A DNA stretch of 64,000 nt from Flavobacteriales bacterium (GCA_022361195.1 JAKSBJ010000223.1:81226-145225); one strand, 5' to 3'; shown: positions 45,444-54,328, counted from the first letter of the stretch. Notes: generated by a model not told the origin, from the sequence alone. Made by a program: numbers and translations.

Positions 45444-45476
45444 TTTGAATGGAAGGAAGTATTGGTCATAATTTTG
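45444..45476 (+). promoter_or_regulatory. Consensus promoter ending four bases before the OmpA-fusion gene
   Basis: TTTG (45444-45447), a 21-base spacer and TAATTTTG (45469-45476), both exact. The ATG at 45481 is at the expected transcription start, which suggests a leaderless or nearly leaderless mRNA. Confidence 0.62.
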
Positions 45477-45480
45477 TAGT

Positions 45481-47181
45481 ATGCAGGCTTATAGTTTATT
45501 GGTTTTATTACTCTTAGCAACAATTGCGGGAACAGCACAGTTTGACACTGTTAAGGTGGGGTTGGATAGTTACATCATCGCCGATACAAGTCAACCGTTA
45601 AATATGGATTCTCTATTGGCAGTTGAAGGAAAAATTGATTTGAATTATCAATTTTATAAGGAACGATACGGTGAAGAGGATTTGATGTATAAAATCACCG
45701 ATAACAAAGGAAATGGTTTTGATAGCTTGTACGGAACCCGAAATATGCGCCCTATTTTACACGGTGCAGCGTACCGGGGTGGCGCCAATAATTACTACCA
45801 CAAAACAGCTAAACGTAAAAACCAAAATCCACTTCCATTAGACGGTTTGCATGGTTTATGTTCAGAAGGATTTTCAAAAAGTGTTTATCTCTACCGACAA
45901 AATTTTGAAGATTACCCAACAGGAGACACTTGTTCATGTGTGGATAGTTCATTCAATCAATTAGAGTATCTACAATTAGATTATTATGACTCATCGCATG
46001 TTTATGATATGTTGAAGATGACTCACGATGCTGCTACGAAAGAAGATGTTGGTCCGGTTTACCTTCATTGTTGGAACGGATGGCATGCTTCAGGATTCAT
46101 TTCTGCCGTTATTTTAAAGCAGTTTTGTGGTTATTCAGATTGGGATGCTGTAAATTATTGGGATTTGGGAACGGATGGAGCCAATACCAGTCCTCGTTAT
46201 CAGACTCAACGTGAAAGGGTGAAGGATTTTGAACCTTATCCGGAATTTCTGATTTCAGATTCATTACAATCCTGCCTTTGTCCTCCAATGCCAGAGCATA
46301 TTGACAGTACGCAATTACACATTGAAATTGAACATTTGGTAATTGTTCCAGAAGCTATTCCGGTAAATTTCCAAATTGTATTGTATAATGTCAAATTTGG
46401 ATCGGGTAGAACCACTTTCCCCAACATCTCTAAAAATCCGGATATTATTAATTTGAAAAAGGCCTTAGATGCTGACACCAATTTAGTAATTGAAGTAGGT
46501 GGATATACGGACAATTCGGGCAGTTATTCCAAAAACGTGACGATCTCACAACAGAGAGCCAGATTTGTTTACGATCATTTAATTGAATCGGGCTATTCTA
46601 CTGATAGAATTAGTTACAAGGGATACGGTCCTGCTAAACCTATTTACAGTAATCGCTACAAATCAACCCGAGAAGGGAACAGGAGAATTGAGATTAAAAT
46701 CTTAAACAAAACAGTACATACTGGAAATAAGCTGGTAGATGAGTCGGTTTACGACCAAAATGTCAAGAATGAAGAAGAACTTAAACAATCTTTCCTTTCT
46801 TACTTCTTCAATCATCCAGAAGAAAATTTAGGCAGTGTCTTTATTGTTGACTCACTCGAATTTGCATCGGGTAGTTTTGAATTACCTCAGGGAGGAAAAG
46901 GAATTGAGTTATTGGATCAGTTGATTTTATACGTCCAAAAGAAAAAGGGACTTACTATCAGGGTTAATGGATATACAGATTCTTCAGGGATTGAAGAGAA
47001 AAACGTGACTATTTCAGAAAACCGGGCCAAAGCAGTGTATGACTACCTAATTGCCCACGGTTTAACCACAGAACAACTTAGCTATCACGGTCACGGATCA
47101 GAAAACCCTATTGCTCCGAATCGCTATAAATGGGGACGAGATATCAATAGACGCATTGAAATTGAGTTTGTTGCGCGCTAA
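45481..47181 (+). CDS. Degenerate tyrosine-phosphatase-like domain fused to two OmpA domains
   Basis: 566 residues with a signal peptide ending at AGTAQ. Residues about 85-255 resemble a secreted dual-specificity phosphatase: an AAYRGG start, a strand/helix pattern, and VYLHCWNGWHASGFI at the position of the P-loop. Cys197 and Gly200 of HCxxGxxR are present, but the Arg is Ala203. Two OmpA peptidoglycan-binding domains follow: about 305-410 (EVGGYTDNSGSYSKNVTISQ, EGNRRIEIKIL) and 455-566 (NGYTDSSGIEEKNVTISENR, DINRRIEIEFV). The OmpA parts should bind peptidoglycan. The first domain is probably a non-catalytic phosphatase fold. I know of no such fusion with certainty. Confidence 0.82.
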   Translation: MQAYSLLVLLLLATIAGTAQFDTVKVGLDSYIIADTSQPLNMDSLLAVEGKIDLNYQFYKERYGEEDLMYKITDNKGNGFDSLYGTRNMRPILHGAAYRGGANNYYHKTAKRKNQNPLPLDGLHGLCSEGFSKSVYLYRQNFEDYPTGDTCSCVDSSFNQLEYLQLDYYDSSHVYDMLKMTHDAATKEDVGPVYLHCWNGWHASGFISAVILKQFCGYSDWDAVNYWDLGTDGANTSPRYQTQRERVKDFEPYPEFLISDSLQSCLCPPMPEHIDSTQLHIEIEHLVIVPEAIPVNFQIVLYNVKFGSGRTTFPNISKNPDIINLKKALDADTNLVIEVGGYTDNSGSYSKNVTISQQRARFVYDHLIESGYSTDRISYKGYGPAKPIYSNRYKSTREGNRRIEIKILNKTVHTGNKLVDESVYDQNVKNEEELKQSFLSYFFNHPEENLGSVFIVDSLEFASGSFELPQGGKGIELLDQLILYVQKKKGLTIRVNGYTDSSGIEEKNVTISENRAKAVYDYLIAHGLTTEQLSYHGHGSENPIAPNRYKWGRDINRRIEIEFVAR

Positions 47182-47243
47182 TTATTCCACAATCCTTCGT
47201 ATCTTTCTCATTAGGTTTAGTGTACTATACCCTACCAAACCTT

Positions 47244-48389
47244 ATGCGCTACTTAATTCTTATATGTTTTTTGTTCTCGTTTTTTACCGCTTTAAGCCAA
47301 CGAAATCCGCGAGGTATTGAAGTAAATTGGAAAACGGACACCACCAATGTCTCTTTGGATTTGGAAGAGATATTTGTTTGTCTGGCAAAAGATGAAATTC
47401 CAGCTATTGATCAACCTACTTATTACAATGTCCCCGCGGCAGAAGCAGAATATTTTGAGTTTGAACCTTTAATTTTTGTAGAAAACGGCTTAAAGGCAAA
47501 AGGTTATCCTCTTTCAGTTTTACTCTATCATGAAATTGTCAACGATTCAATTGTGGGTGAAGATTCAACCCTTTACTACAGTGTTACCTATTGTCCGCTA
47601 TGTAATTCGGCGATTGTATTTAATCGTCAGCATAAAGTAAATGGTGAAACTGTTTTATTGGATTTTGGAGTAAGCGGGATGTTGCGAAACAGTGATATGG
47701 TTATGTACGACCGTCAAACTGAAAGTTGGTGGCAACAACTAACGGGAGAAGGCCTCGCGGGTGAAATGAACGGACAAAAATTAGATTTTATAACCGCTCC
47801 AGTTATTTCAATAGAAGAATTTGCTCTCTTCTTTCCGGATGGTCAGGTTTTAAGTAAGAATAATGGATTGGTTAATAAAGATGGTACTCAAAAAAACTAT
47901 GATACCAATCCTTATCAAGGTTATGATTCCGACGACACCCCTTTTTTATTTGATGGGAAAATAGATGAACGACTTCCTCCTATGGAAAGGGTGGTGGATA
48001 TTATCATTCACGGACAACATAAGATATATCCCAACACTGCCTTATTTGAGGAAAAGGTAATTAATGACAAATTTGAGGGAGAGCATATTACCCTTTTTTC
48101 TACCCATAAAATCATCTCTGTACTAGATTCTACCGAGATAAAAAAATCACGTACGGTTGGTGGGGTTGCTGCCTACTATTCCGATTTGGATGGAAAAACT
48201 CTTACTTTTACAGCAAAAGAAGAGGGATTATTTACAGATGATCAAACCAAATCTGTCTGGAATGTAAAAGGGCAATGTATTCAGGGGAAATTAAAAGGAA
48301 ATCGCCTAAGGATGATTGTTCATGGCAACCACTTTGCTTTTGCCATGTTAGCCTTTTATCCAAACTGCCAGATTTTTGGTCTTGATTGA
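47244..48389 (+). CDS. DUF3179 domain-containing secreted protein
   Basis: 381 residues from the ATG at 47244; an in-frame GTG 24 bases earlier is less likely because the signal peptide (RYLILICFLFSFFTALSQ) starts here. The domain block TYCPLCNSAIVFNR has Cys117 and Cys120, and GVSGMLRNSDMVMYDRQTESWW (in part) and TGEGLAGEMNG follow, the signature of DUF3179. The family is unknown in function and may bind metal through the cysteines. It is 62 bases after the OmpA fusion and 25 bases before the flippase-like gene. Confidence 0.86.
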   Translation: MRYLILICFLFSFFTALSQRNPRGIEVNWKTDTTNVSLDLEEIFVCLAKDEIPAIDQPTYYNVPAAEAEYFEFEPLIFVENGLKAKGYPLSVLLYHEIVNDSIVGEDSTLYYSVTYCPLCNSAIVFNRQHKVNGETVLLDFGVSGMLRNSDMVMYDRQTESWWQQLTGEGLAGEMNGQKLDFITAPVISIEEFALFFPDGQVLSKNNGLVNKDGTQKNYDTNPYQGYDSDDTPFLFDGKIDERLPPMERVVDIIIHGQHKIYPNTALFEEKVINDKFEGEHITLFSTHKIISVLDSTEIKKSRTVGGVAAYYSDLDGKTLTFTAKEEGLFTDDQTKSVWNVKGQCIQGKLKGNRLRMIVHGNHFAFAMLAFYPNCQIFGLD

Positions 48390-48414
48390 TTTTTTTATTC
48401 GGAACCATTAACTC

Positions 48415-49455
48415 TTGTCGGAAAAGGGTCAAATACCACCAAAACTTTTAAGTCAACGGCGCGTTTGGATTGTTGCACTTTTTTGTGTGCTCTTAACTGC
48501 CTTCTTGTTCTGGAATGAAAGCCATGATAAAGAATTTTCATTTAGTGAATTAAATTGGACTTCCAGTTCTATTTTGTTCTTATTACTGGCCTTATTAATG
48601 ATGGTATTCCGCGATTTGGCTTATATGTTTCGTATTCGTCTCTTAACTGAGAAGAAACTTAATTGGCGACAAAGCTTTAACGTCATTTTAATCTGGGAAT
48701 TCGCTTCTGCCCTTTCACCAGGAGTTGTTGGAGGTTCGGCAGTGGCTATGTTTATCCTTCAAAAAGAGAAAATTCCATTGGGCAAATCTACCGCATTGGT
48801 TTTGGTAACCGCCATTATGGACAATTTGTTCTACATCATTTCTATTCCACTCATTCTCCTATTCATAAATTTTTCTGCTGTTTTTCCGGCAGATTTGGAA
48901 TGGTTAACCGAAAGTGGTCTTCGTTTGTTTTGGGTTGGTTATAGCATTTTGTTATTCGCCAATTTGTTACTCTTTATTGGCGTTTTCATTTCTCCAAGAA
49001 TCATTTCTTCCCTTGTGCAATTCATTTTTCGATTGCCTTTTCTCAAAAAGTATAAGACAAAAGCGGATTCATTTGGAGACGATTTGGCTATTTCCTCCAA
49101 AGAGCTACGGGGTAAACCTTTTTTATTCTGGATTAAGTTGTTTCTATTAACCGTTTGGTCATGGACTTCTCGATTTTTGGTGATTAATTTTCTTCTAATG
49201 GCCTTTTTAGAAATCGGGCTTTTTGATCATCTCATTTTATTGGCTCGACAACTGTTGATGTGGTTAGGGATGCTAGTGACACCAAGTCCGGGAGGAAGTG
49301 GTATGGCCGAATATTTATTTACGCAGTTTTTCTCCGATTTCATCAAAAATAGTGGAGCCATATTTACCATTGCCTTTTTGTGGAGACTCATTTCCTATTA
49401 TCTCTACCTCATTATAGGGAGCATTATTTTACCCTCCTGGAGTCGCAAAAAGTAG
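48415..49455 (+). CDS. Flippase-like (UPF0104 / MprF N-terminal-type) membrane protein
   Basis: 346 residues. An in-frame TAA at 48409 leaves the TTG at 48415 as the first possible start. About eight membrane helices are visible, with the family features WEFASALSPGVVGGSAVAMFIL and TPSPGGSGMAEYLF, typical of the lysylphosphatidylglycerol synthase transmembrane region found in MprF, AglD and YbhN-like proteins. Such proteins are thought to move lipids or lipid-linked intermediates across the inner membrane. The soluble aminoacyl-transferase part of MprF is absent. Possibly co-transcribed with the DUF3179 gene. Confidence 0.85.
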   Translation: MSEKGQIPPKLLSQRRVWIVALFCVLLTAFLFWNESHDKEFSFSELNWTSSSILFLLLALLMMVFRDLAYMFRIRLLTEKKLNWRQSFNVILIWEFASALSPGVVGGSAVAMFILQKEKIPLGKSTALVLVTAIMDNLFYIISIPLILLFINFSAVFPADLEWLTESGLRLFWVGYSILLFANLLLFIGVFISPRIISSLVQFIFRLPFLKKYKTKADSFGDDLAISSKELRGKPFLFWIKLFLLTVWSWTSRFLVINFLLMAFLEIGLFDHLILLARQLLMWLGMLVTPSPGGSGMAEYLFTQFFSDFIKNSGAIFTIAFLWRLISYYLYLIIGSIILPSWSRKK

Positions 49456-49563
49456 CTTTTTAATGCCTTGAGCTAAAATGAATAACCTTTGAGCCAATTT
49501 GCAAATTCACTGGCGATTGAATGCCACAACTTTGTACTGAGTTAATTAATAAAGAGCATTCAC

Positions 49564-50145
49564 ATGAAAACAGCATTAAAAATTAGTTTATTTCTTTTAA
49601 TGGGATTTGTCGTTAATACGGCCCAGGCCAAAGAGAAAAAAGTAAAATCTTTTATAGTAGAACGTGTATTTGATATAGAAGCTGCAAAAATTTGGAAGAT
49701 CGTTGGATTGGACTATGGTTCGGTAGCTTATTCTCATCCACGTATTGTTAAATCAGAATACCTTAAAGGATCATTAAAAGCTGAAGAAGGAGCAGAAAGA
49801 GTTTGTTACTTCAACGAAGAGGGAACCCAATATTTGAAAGAGAAAATGTTGAACTATGAGCCGGAAAAAATGCGTTTTGTCAATCAAATATCTCAAGTTG
49901 GAAAATTTCCTTTGGACGCCGAAGTCACCCGAGCTATTTATCAGGTAACAGATTTGGGCAATGGAAAATCCAAATTAAGTTTTGACATGCAATTTAGGAC
50001 CAAGCCAGCCTTTATGGGAGCTATGATGAAGGGGAATTTTAAAAAGACCATTCAGGACTATTTTATCGCTATTGAGCATCATGCGCGAACAGGAGAAGAA
50101 GTAACCAAAGAGAATTTTAAGGAGATCAAGAAAAAGTATAATTAA
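49564..50145 (+). CDS. Secreted SRPBCC-fold protein
   Basis: 193 residues with a signal peptide ending near NTAQA. The rest reads as a START/SRPBCC fold: FIVERVFDIEAAKIWKIVGLDYGSV at the beginning (in part), a strand VTRAIYQVTDLGNGKSKLSFDMQF, and a long C-terminal helix (MMKGNFKKTIQDYFIAIEHHA). Such folds bind hydrophobic ligands in a deep pocket. The ligand and role are unknown; secretion is less usual in this superfamily. A terminator follows the gene. Confidence 0.75.
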   Translation: MKTALKISLFLLMGFVVNTAQAKEKKVKSFIVERVFDIEAAKIWKIVGLDYGSVAYSHPRIVKSEYLKGSLKAEEGAERVCYFNEEGTQYLKEKMLNYEPEKMRFVNQISQVGKFPLDAEVTRAIYQVTDLGNGKSKLSFDMQFRTKPAFMGAMMKGNFKKTIQDYFIAIEHHARTGEEVTKENFKEIKKKYN

Positions 50146-50168
50146 TGAAATCCTTTTAATTAGTGACA

Positions 50169-50199
50169 GGCCAGGGGTAACTCTGGCCATTTTTATTTT
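50169..50199 (+). terminator. Terminator after the SRPBCC gene
   Basis: GGCCAG (50169-50174) pairs with CTGGCC (50183-50188) around eight bases, followed by ATTTTTATTTT. Short but GC-rich stem. Confidence 0.7.
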
Positions 50200-50381
50200 A
50201 CCTTTCAAAAATCTATTAACTACGTAGATTTTAATCTAAAACTTGTAACCAAAGCTTTTTTGCTCCATTATGTAAGAGCAAGGAAGTCGTATTTCGTTGG
50301 TTTAAACTGTTTTTAAAGTCGTGAGTAAAAACAAAATTAACCGACACTTCTTCACCATTTTCTAATTTAACTACAGTAACC

Positions 50382-51122
50382 ATGAAGCAAACATTATTAC
50401 TATGGGCGGCTGCACTATTTGGCGTCCATTCTTTCGGCGGAGAAATAATCCTGGAATGCGGAAAAGGATCAGACAATAACTTTAACGGTTGGTATATTCA
50501 TCCCTACAATGCTTTTGAGGCGCTTGATTTTTATGAAAACCATGTTGAATTTATCTCTGAAGCAGGAGGAGAATATTCCATTTCCCTAAGTCGAAAAATT
50601 CCGCAAATGAGCGAATATGCCAACTTGCTCATTGAGTTTAATTTTGAAACCATTGAAAACTGCCGCTTAAATACTGTTACCGTTTATCTTTCAAAAGATG
50701 GTATTCATTGGGATGCAGTACAGGAAGAAGCGACTCAAAAAGGAGTCACCATCGAAAACCCGGACTTGGATTATCAATATGTAAAAGCCATTGCGGACAT
50801 TACCTTTTATACTAATGGGAAAATTTCGTGGGATTACGCCAAAATTGAGGGAGAGTATACCTTGTCAATGGAAGAAACTGAAATTCCAGCTCGAGAAGAA
50901 GGAAACGCTTATCACATTTTTAGCTACAACAAAGTGATTAATATAGAATGTGACACAGAAAAAGAATACACCGTTCTAATTACCAATTTAGCCGGTCAAA
51001 TCCAATATCATGAAAGTGGCTTTGGCCCCGAAAAAATCAGTACTGATTACCCAAATGGAATTTATATCGTGCATATTATTCAAAATCACGAAATGATAAC
51101 AACCAAAAAAGTCGCACTGTAG
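50382..51122 (+). CDS. Small secreted protein with degenerate T9SS-like tail
   Basis: 246 residues, signal peptide ending near HSFGG. The middle is beta-rich with aromatic residues and reads like a jelly-roll or carbohydrate-binding sandwich (GKGSDNNFNGWYIHPYNAF, YEKHVEFISEAGGE-like pattern). The C-terminal 75 residues resemble a type A sorting domain: VLITNLAGQIQYHES, YPNGIYIVHIIQNHE and a final KKVAL, but the usual PNP motif of the domain start is missing. I do not recognise a function. The 236 bases upstream hold the previous gene's terminator and no other gene. Confidence 0.72.
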   Translation: MKQTLLLWAAALFGVHSFGGEIILECGKGSDNNFNGWYIHPYNAFEALDFYENHVEFISEAGGEYSISLSRKIPQMSEYANLLIEFNFETIENCRLNTVTVYLSKDGIHWDAVQEEATQKGVTIENPDLDYQYVKAIADITFYTNGKISWDYAKIEGEYTLSMEETEIPAREEGNAYHIFSYNKVINIECDTEKEYTVLITNLAGQIQYHESGFGPEKISTDYPNGIYIVHIIQNHEMITTKKVAL

Positions 51123-51132
51123 AGAGAGCAGA

Positions 51133-51160
51133 TTTGGTTAGTTTAATAATACTAACCAAA
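51133..51160. repeat. Perfect 10-base inverted repeat in the convergent intergenic region
   Basis: TTTGGTTAGT (51133-51142) and ACTAACCAAA (51151-51160) are perfect arms around an eight-base loop. It lies ten bases after the stop of the secreted-protein gene and before the bidirectional terminator. It has no T tract, so it is not a terminator itself. Confidence 0.7.
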
Positions 51161-51175
51161 TAGTGTATGGAGGAG

Positions 51176-51208
51176 AAAAAAAGGGAGCTGTAAACCAGCT
51201 CCCTTTTT
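51176..51208. terminator. Bidirectional terminator between secreted-protein gene and M48 protease
   Basis: AAGGGAGCTG (51181-51190) pairs with CAGCTCCCTT (51196-51205) around TAAAC. Five T follow on the plus side (51204-51208) and a run of A (51176-51182) on the other, so it can serve both convergent genes. Confidence 0.93.
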
Positions 51209-51231
51209 CTATTTTCTTTATCTCTTTCTGC

Positions 51232-52035
51232 TTAAAAAAGCTTTTGAAATTCCTTAAATGTCATTTCTCCATCATCCTTTCCACCACAGTTATTTTCTGC
51301 AGCCCACTTGTGATAATTTTCAATTCTATTTGCTGGACTTGGATGTGTGCTTAAGAACTCAGGAGTTCCTCCACCACCTCCGGCTTGAATTTTCTCAAAG
51401 AAACCTGCACCTCCATCAGCTGGCCAGCTCGTTGGGCAAAGGTATTCAACAGACATTCTATCTGCCTCTGTTTCGTGTGATCGGCTAAATTGTAATCCAA
51501 TTAAACCAGTTGTAATTTGAGCCAAGGCTTGTTGATCACCCAAAGCTGCAGCAGCTAAGATTTGAATTCCATAAATCTTCGTCATTTGACGTGTTGAGTG
51601 TCTCAAATCAGCATGCCCCATTTCGTGTCCCATTACACCTGCCAATTGTGCTTCATTATCCAAATACTTGATAATTCCAGTGTAGAAATAAATATATCCT
51701 CCTGGTGTACAGAAAGCATTTAAAACTTCATCATTATCAACAATTCGCACCTGCCATTTAAATTCATCTTTATACTTTACCTTTCCGGTATTTAAGATCT
51801 TATCTCTAATGCCATAAATGTACTTATAGGCTTTTACATTTTTAGCCGAATCTAAAATTGGATATTCAGCTGTATTACCTTCAATTTCTGCAGCTACTTG
51901 TTTCCCCAATTGCTTGTCTTGTTCTATGCTAAATACATTTAATCCTCCTTTGGGTGGATCTTTATGCTTGTTTTCCCCTAGTCCACAAGCCGTCAAAATT
52001 AATGCAATTCCAGTATAAAAAGCTAGTCTCTTCAT
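51232..52035 (-). CDS. M48 family metalloprotease lipoprotein
   Basis: 267 residues. The signal peptide ends at ILTAC (Cys17 lipidated). Zinc site: HEMGH with His137, Glu138 and His141 and the downstream glutamate in SHETEADRMS (Glu188, with Asp192). This is the Oma1/BepA-like soluble M48 group, which acts in the periplasm on misfolded envelope proteins. FCTPGGYIYFYTGI is the conserved preceding strand. Single gene with a shared terminator; separated from the PAP2-like gene by 34 bases. Confidence 0.92.
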   Translation of the reverse strand: MKRLAFYTGIALILTACGLGENKHKDPPKGGLNVFSIEQDKQLGKQVAAEIEGNTAEYPILDSAKNVKAYKYIYGIRDKILNTGKVKYKDEFKWQVRIVDNDEVLNAFCTPGGYIYFYTGIIKYLDNEAQLAGVMGHEMGHADLRHSTRQMTKIYGIQILAAAALGDQQALAQITTGLIGLQFSRSHETEADRMSVEYLCPTSWPADGGAGFFEKIQAGGGGGTPEFLSTHPSPANRIENYHKWAAENNCGGKDDGEMTFKEFQKLF

Positions 52036-52069
52036 TCTTATTTAAAATTTGCCCGAAAATTAATAAATC

Positions 52070-52747
52070 TTATAGGTATAAACTATACTTCACTGTAACA
52101 AAGAGGATTGAAAATCCCAGAGCCATCCCAATTAGTGTCTCTTTTAAATCGTGTGCCCGCAGGTAAACTCTGGCCGCCGTAACCATTCCACCGATGACAA
52201 ACAAGCCCAAAATAATATTGAGATTAGGAAAGCCTCCTCCAAGTTCAAAAGGAAGTTGTGTTTGATTGTATGCAAGGAGCATGCCACACAAACCAAAAAT
52301 GGCTGTTGCATGCAAACTAATTTTAACGTAAAAATTAATGATAAAGGCAATCACAAATACAACTAAAATTCCAAACAAAAAGCTGAGTAAGGCAGGGTGT
52401 TTGGCATTATCAGGAATTTGTGCCCGAACATAAAAATAGGCTAGAACGTAATAGAAGGTAACCAGAATAAAAGGATAAATTCGTTCTTTTCTGTTCTCCA
52501 TTTTAATACTGGTAATAAGCCTATTCCAGTACATAATAAGTAAGGAAACTGCTGGGGCTACAAAGGTCAAAATTGACAAGACCAGCAACAATGGCTTTTT
52601 CCACTCTGGTGGGAAAGTATAAAGAGCATCTATTAACCGCATACTAACGGGCCTGGTAGGTAATGCAAACAATAAAAACAAGCCCAAAGCAGGAATGATA
52701 AAGGGATGAAATAAGTAACTGACGAAATTCGCGATAAATCTAATCAT
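52070..52747 (-). CDS. PAP2-like membrane protein
   Basis: 225 residues with six or so membrane helices. KISLHATAIFG (about 142-152) and RVYLRAHDLKETLIGMALG (about 193-211) resemble the C-terminal motifs of PAP2 lipid phosphatases (K-x-S-x-H and R-x5-H with a following G). The first PAP2 motif is not evident, although KMENRKERIYPF may be its remnant. It could be a lipid phosphatase or a non-enzymatic relative. Its start overlaps the end of rpoN by four bases (ATGA), so it is translated with rpoN. Confidence 0.65.
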   Translation of the reverse strand: MIRFIANFVSYLFHPFIIPALGLFLLFALPTRPVSMRLIDALYTFPPEWKKPLLLVLSILTFVAPAVSLLIMYWNRLITSIKMENRKERIYPFILVTFYYVLAYFYVRAQIPDNAKHPALLSFLFGILVVFVIAFIINFYVKISLHATAIFGLCGMLLAYNQTQLPFELGGGFPNLNIILGLFVIGGMVTAARVYLRAHDLKETLIGMALGFSILFVTVKYSLYL

Positions 52748-54195
52748 AGCTCTTTTCTAAGCCGCGCTACTGGAATGTTAAGCTGTTCTCTGTACTTGGC
52801 TACTGTTCGACGAGCAATGTTGTACCCCTTTTCTTTTAAAAGGTCCGTTAGTTTTTGATCGGTCAATGGCTTTTTCTTCTCCTCAGCATCAATTGCATCT
52901 TGAAGAATCTTTTTCACCTCACGAGTAGAAACCTCTTCACCCGATGAAGTAGATAGTGACTCCGAAAAGAAATATTTCAAAGACATGATTCCGTAAGGAG
53001 TTTGAATGTATTTGGAATTCGCCACCCTTGAAATGGTCGAAATATCCATTTCCACAATATCCGCAATGTCCTTTAGAATCATTGGCTTTAATTGTGTCTC
53101 ATCTCCACTTAAGAAATATTCTTTTTGGTATTCTAAAATGGCTTTCATGGTAAACATTAACGTTTGCTGACGCTGATAAATAGCATCAATAAACCATTTA
53201 GCCGAATCTAATTTTTGCTTAACAAATTGAACTGCTTCTTTATCTGCTTTAGTGCTGGTAGCTCCTTCTGAATAAGAACGTAATAATTGCTCATATTGCT
53301 TACTCACTCTCAGCTGAGGAGCATTTCTACCATTAAGTGAAAGACTAAGTTCTCCCTCATCCTCGGTTAAGATGAAATCAGGAATAATTTGCTGAATATT
53401 TTTGGAGTTAGTTGACTCTTTTAGAGAGTTTCCAGGCTTAGGATTGAGTTTTACAATGGCATCAATCGCTTCTTTTAAATCATCATCGTCAATTTCAAAT
53501 CGACTTTTGATTTTATCGTAATGCTTTTTGGTAAACTCGTCAAAGTTCTTTTCCAAAATCTTCTTCGCCGTAAAAACAGCAATATCACCATGATGCTGGC
53601 GCTCTAACTGCAATAATAAACATTCTCTCAAGTCTCTCGCTCCCACTCCAGCCGGCTCAAAATCCTGCACCAAAAACAAAACATCCTCCACTTCTTCCTC
53701 CGTACACATGATGTTTTGCGTAAAAGCCAAATCATCAACAATGGCTTCAATTTCTCTTCTCAAATAACCATCATCATCAATATTTCCAATGATATTTTCA
53801 GCAATTGAACGTTCTTTTGAATTCAACTTTCTCAACCCTAATTGAGAGCTTAAAACATCATGAAAGGACATTCCACCTGAAATTGGAATGGCTTTTTCAT
53901 CCTCATCGCGACCTTGATTAGAAACGGCCGTTTTATACTGAGGAACATCTTCATCGAGGTAATCGTTAATGTCAAACTCTTGTTCGGCTTCTGACACTTC
54001 TCCATTATCCTCATAATCATCCGAAAACTCGTCCGTCGCCTCTTCCTTTCCCTCTTCAAGAGCTGGATTTTCTTCGATCTCTTCTTTAATTCGTTGCTCC
54101 AATTCCATAGTAGGAACCTGCAACAGTTTCATAAGCTGAATCTGCTGTGGAGACAACTTCTGCAGAAGTTTCTGACTTAAGGTTTGCTTTAACAT
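52744..54195 (-). CDS. rpoN: RNA polymerase sigma-54 factor
   Basis: 483 residues from the Met at 54195. The start MLKQTLSQKLLQKLSPQQIQLMKLL is the Gln/Leu-rich activator-interacting region; an in-frame Met at 54288 would be inside a -7 promoter element. A long acidic region (about 50-90) is followed by the core-binding domain, the helix-turn-helix and the RpoN box ARRTVAKYR (461-469), which reads the -24 promoter element. Sigma-54 needs AAA+ activators; none is encoded here. Overlaps the PAP2-like gene by four bases. Confidence 0.95.
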   Translation of the reverse strand: MLKQTLSQKLLQKLSPQQIQLMKLLQVPTMELEQRIKEEIEENPALEEGKEEATDEFSDDYEDNGEVSEAEQEFDINDYLDEDVPQYKTAVSNQGRDEDEKAIPISGGMSFHDVLSSQLGLRKLNSKERSIAENIIGNIDDDGYLRREIEAIVDDLAFTQNIMCTEEEVEDVLFLVQDFEPAGVGARDLRECLLLQLERQHHGDIAVFTAKKILEKNFDEFTKKHYDKIKSRFEIDDDDLKEAIDAIVKLNPKPGNSLKESTNSKNIQQIIPDFILTEDEGELSLSLNGRNAPQLRVSKQYEQLLRSYSEGATSTKADKEAVQFVKQKLDSAKWFIDAIYQRQQTLMFTMKAILEYQKEYFLSGDETQLKPMILKDIADIVEMDISTISRVANSKYIQTPYGIMSLKYFFSESLSTSSGEEVSTREVKKILQDAIDAEEKKKPLTDQKLTDLLKEKGYNIARRTVAKYREQLNIPVARLRKEL

Positions 54196-54285
54196 TTGTA
54201 ATGGTTTAGTAGTCCCAATTTCAATGGTTATCGGAATTGGAATAACTTTAATATAGGCAGATTTTAGTAAAAATCCGCTTTCTAT

Positions 54286-54293
54286 CAAAAGTA
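54286..54293 (-). promoter_or_regulatory. Candidate -7 element for rpoN
   Basis: Minus strand TACTTTTG, an exact match. It gives a leader of about 85 bases to the ATG at 54195 and argues against the longer in-frame start at 54288. TTTG at 54323-54320 is 26 bases away, wider than usual. Confidence 0.45.
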
Positions 54294-54328
54294 CGAAATA
54301 ATGTAGAAAAAAATCGTGCCAAACTTCT

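Noticed and set aside
50231..50476. Minus-strand open frame over the 5' end of the secreted-protein gene
   Set aside because: No start signal, no domain, and it overlaps a signal peptide-encoding gene.
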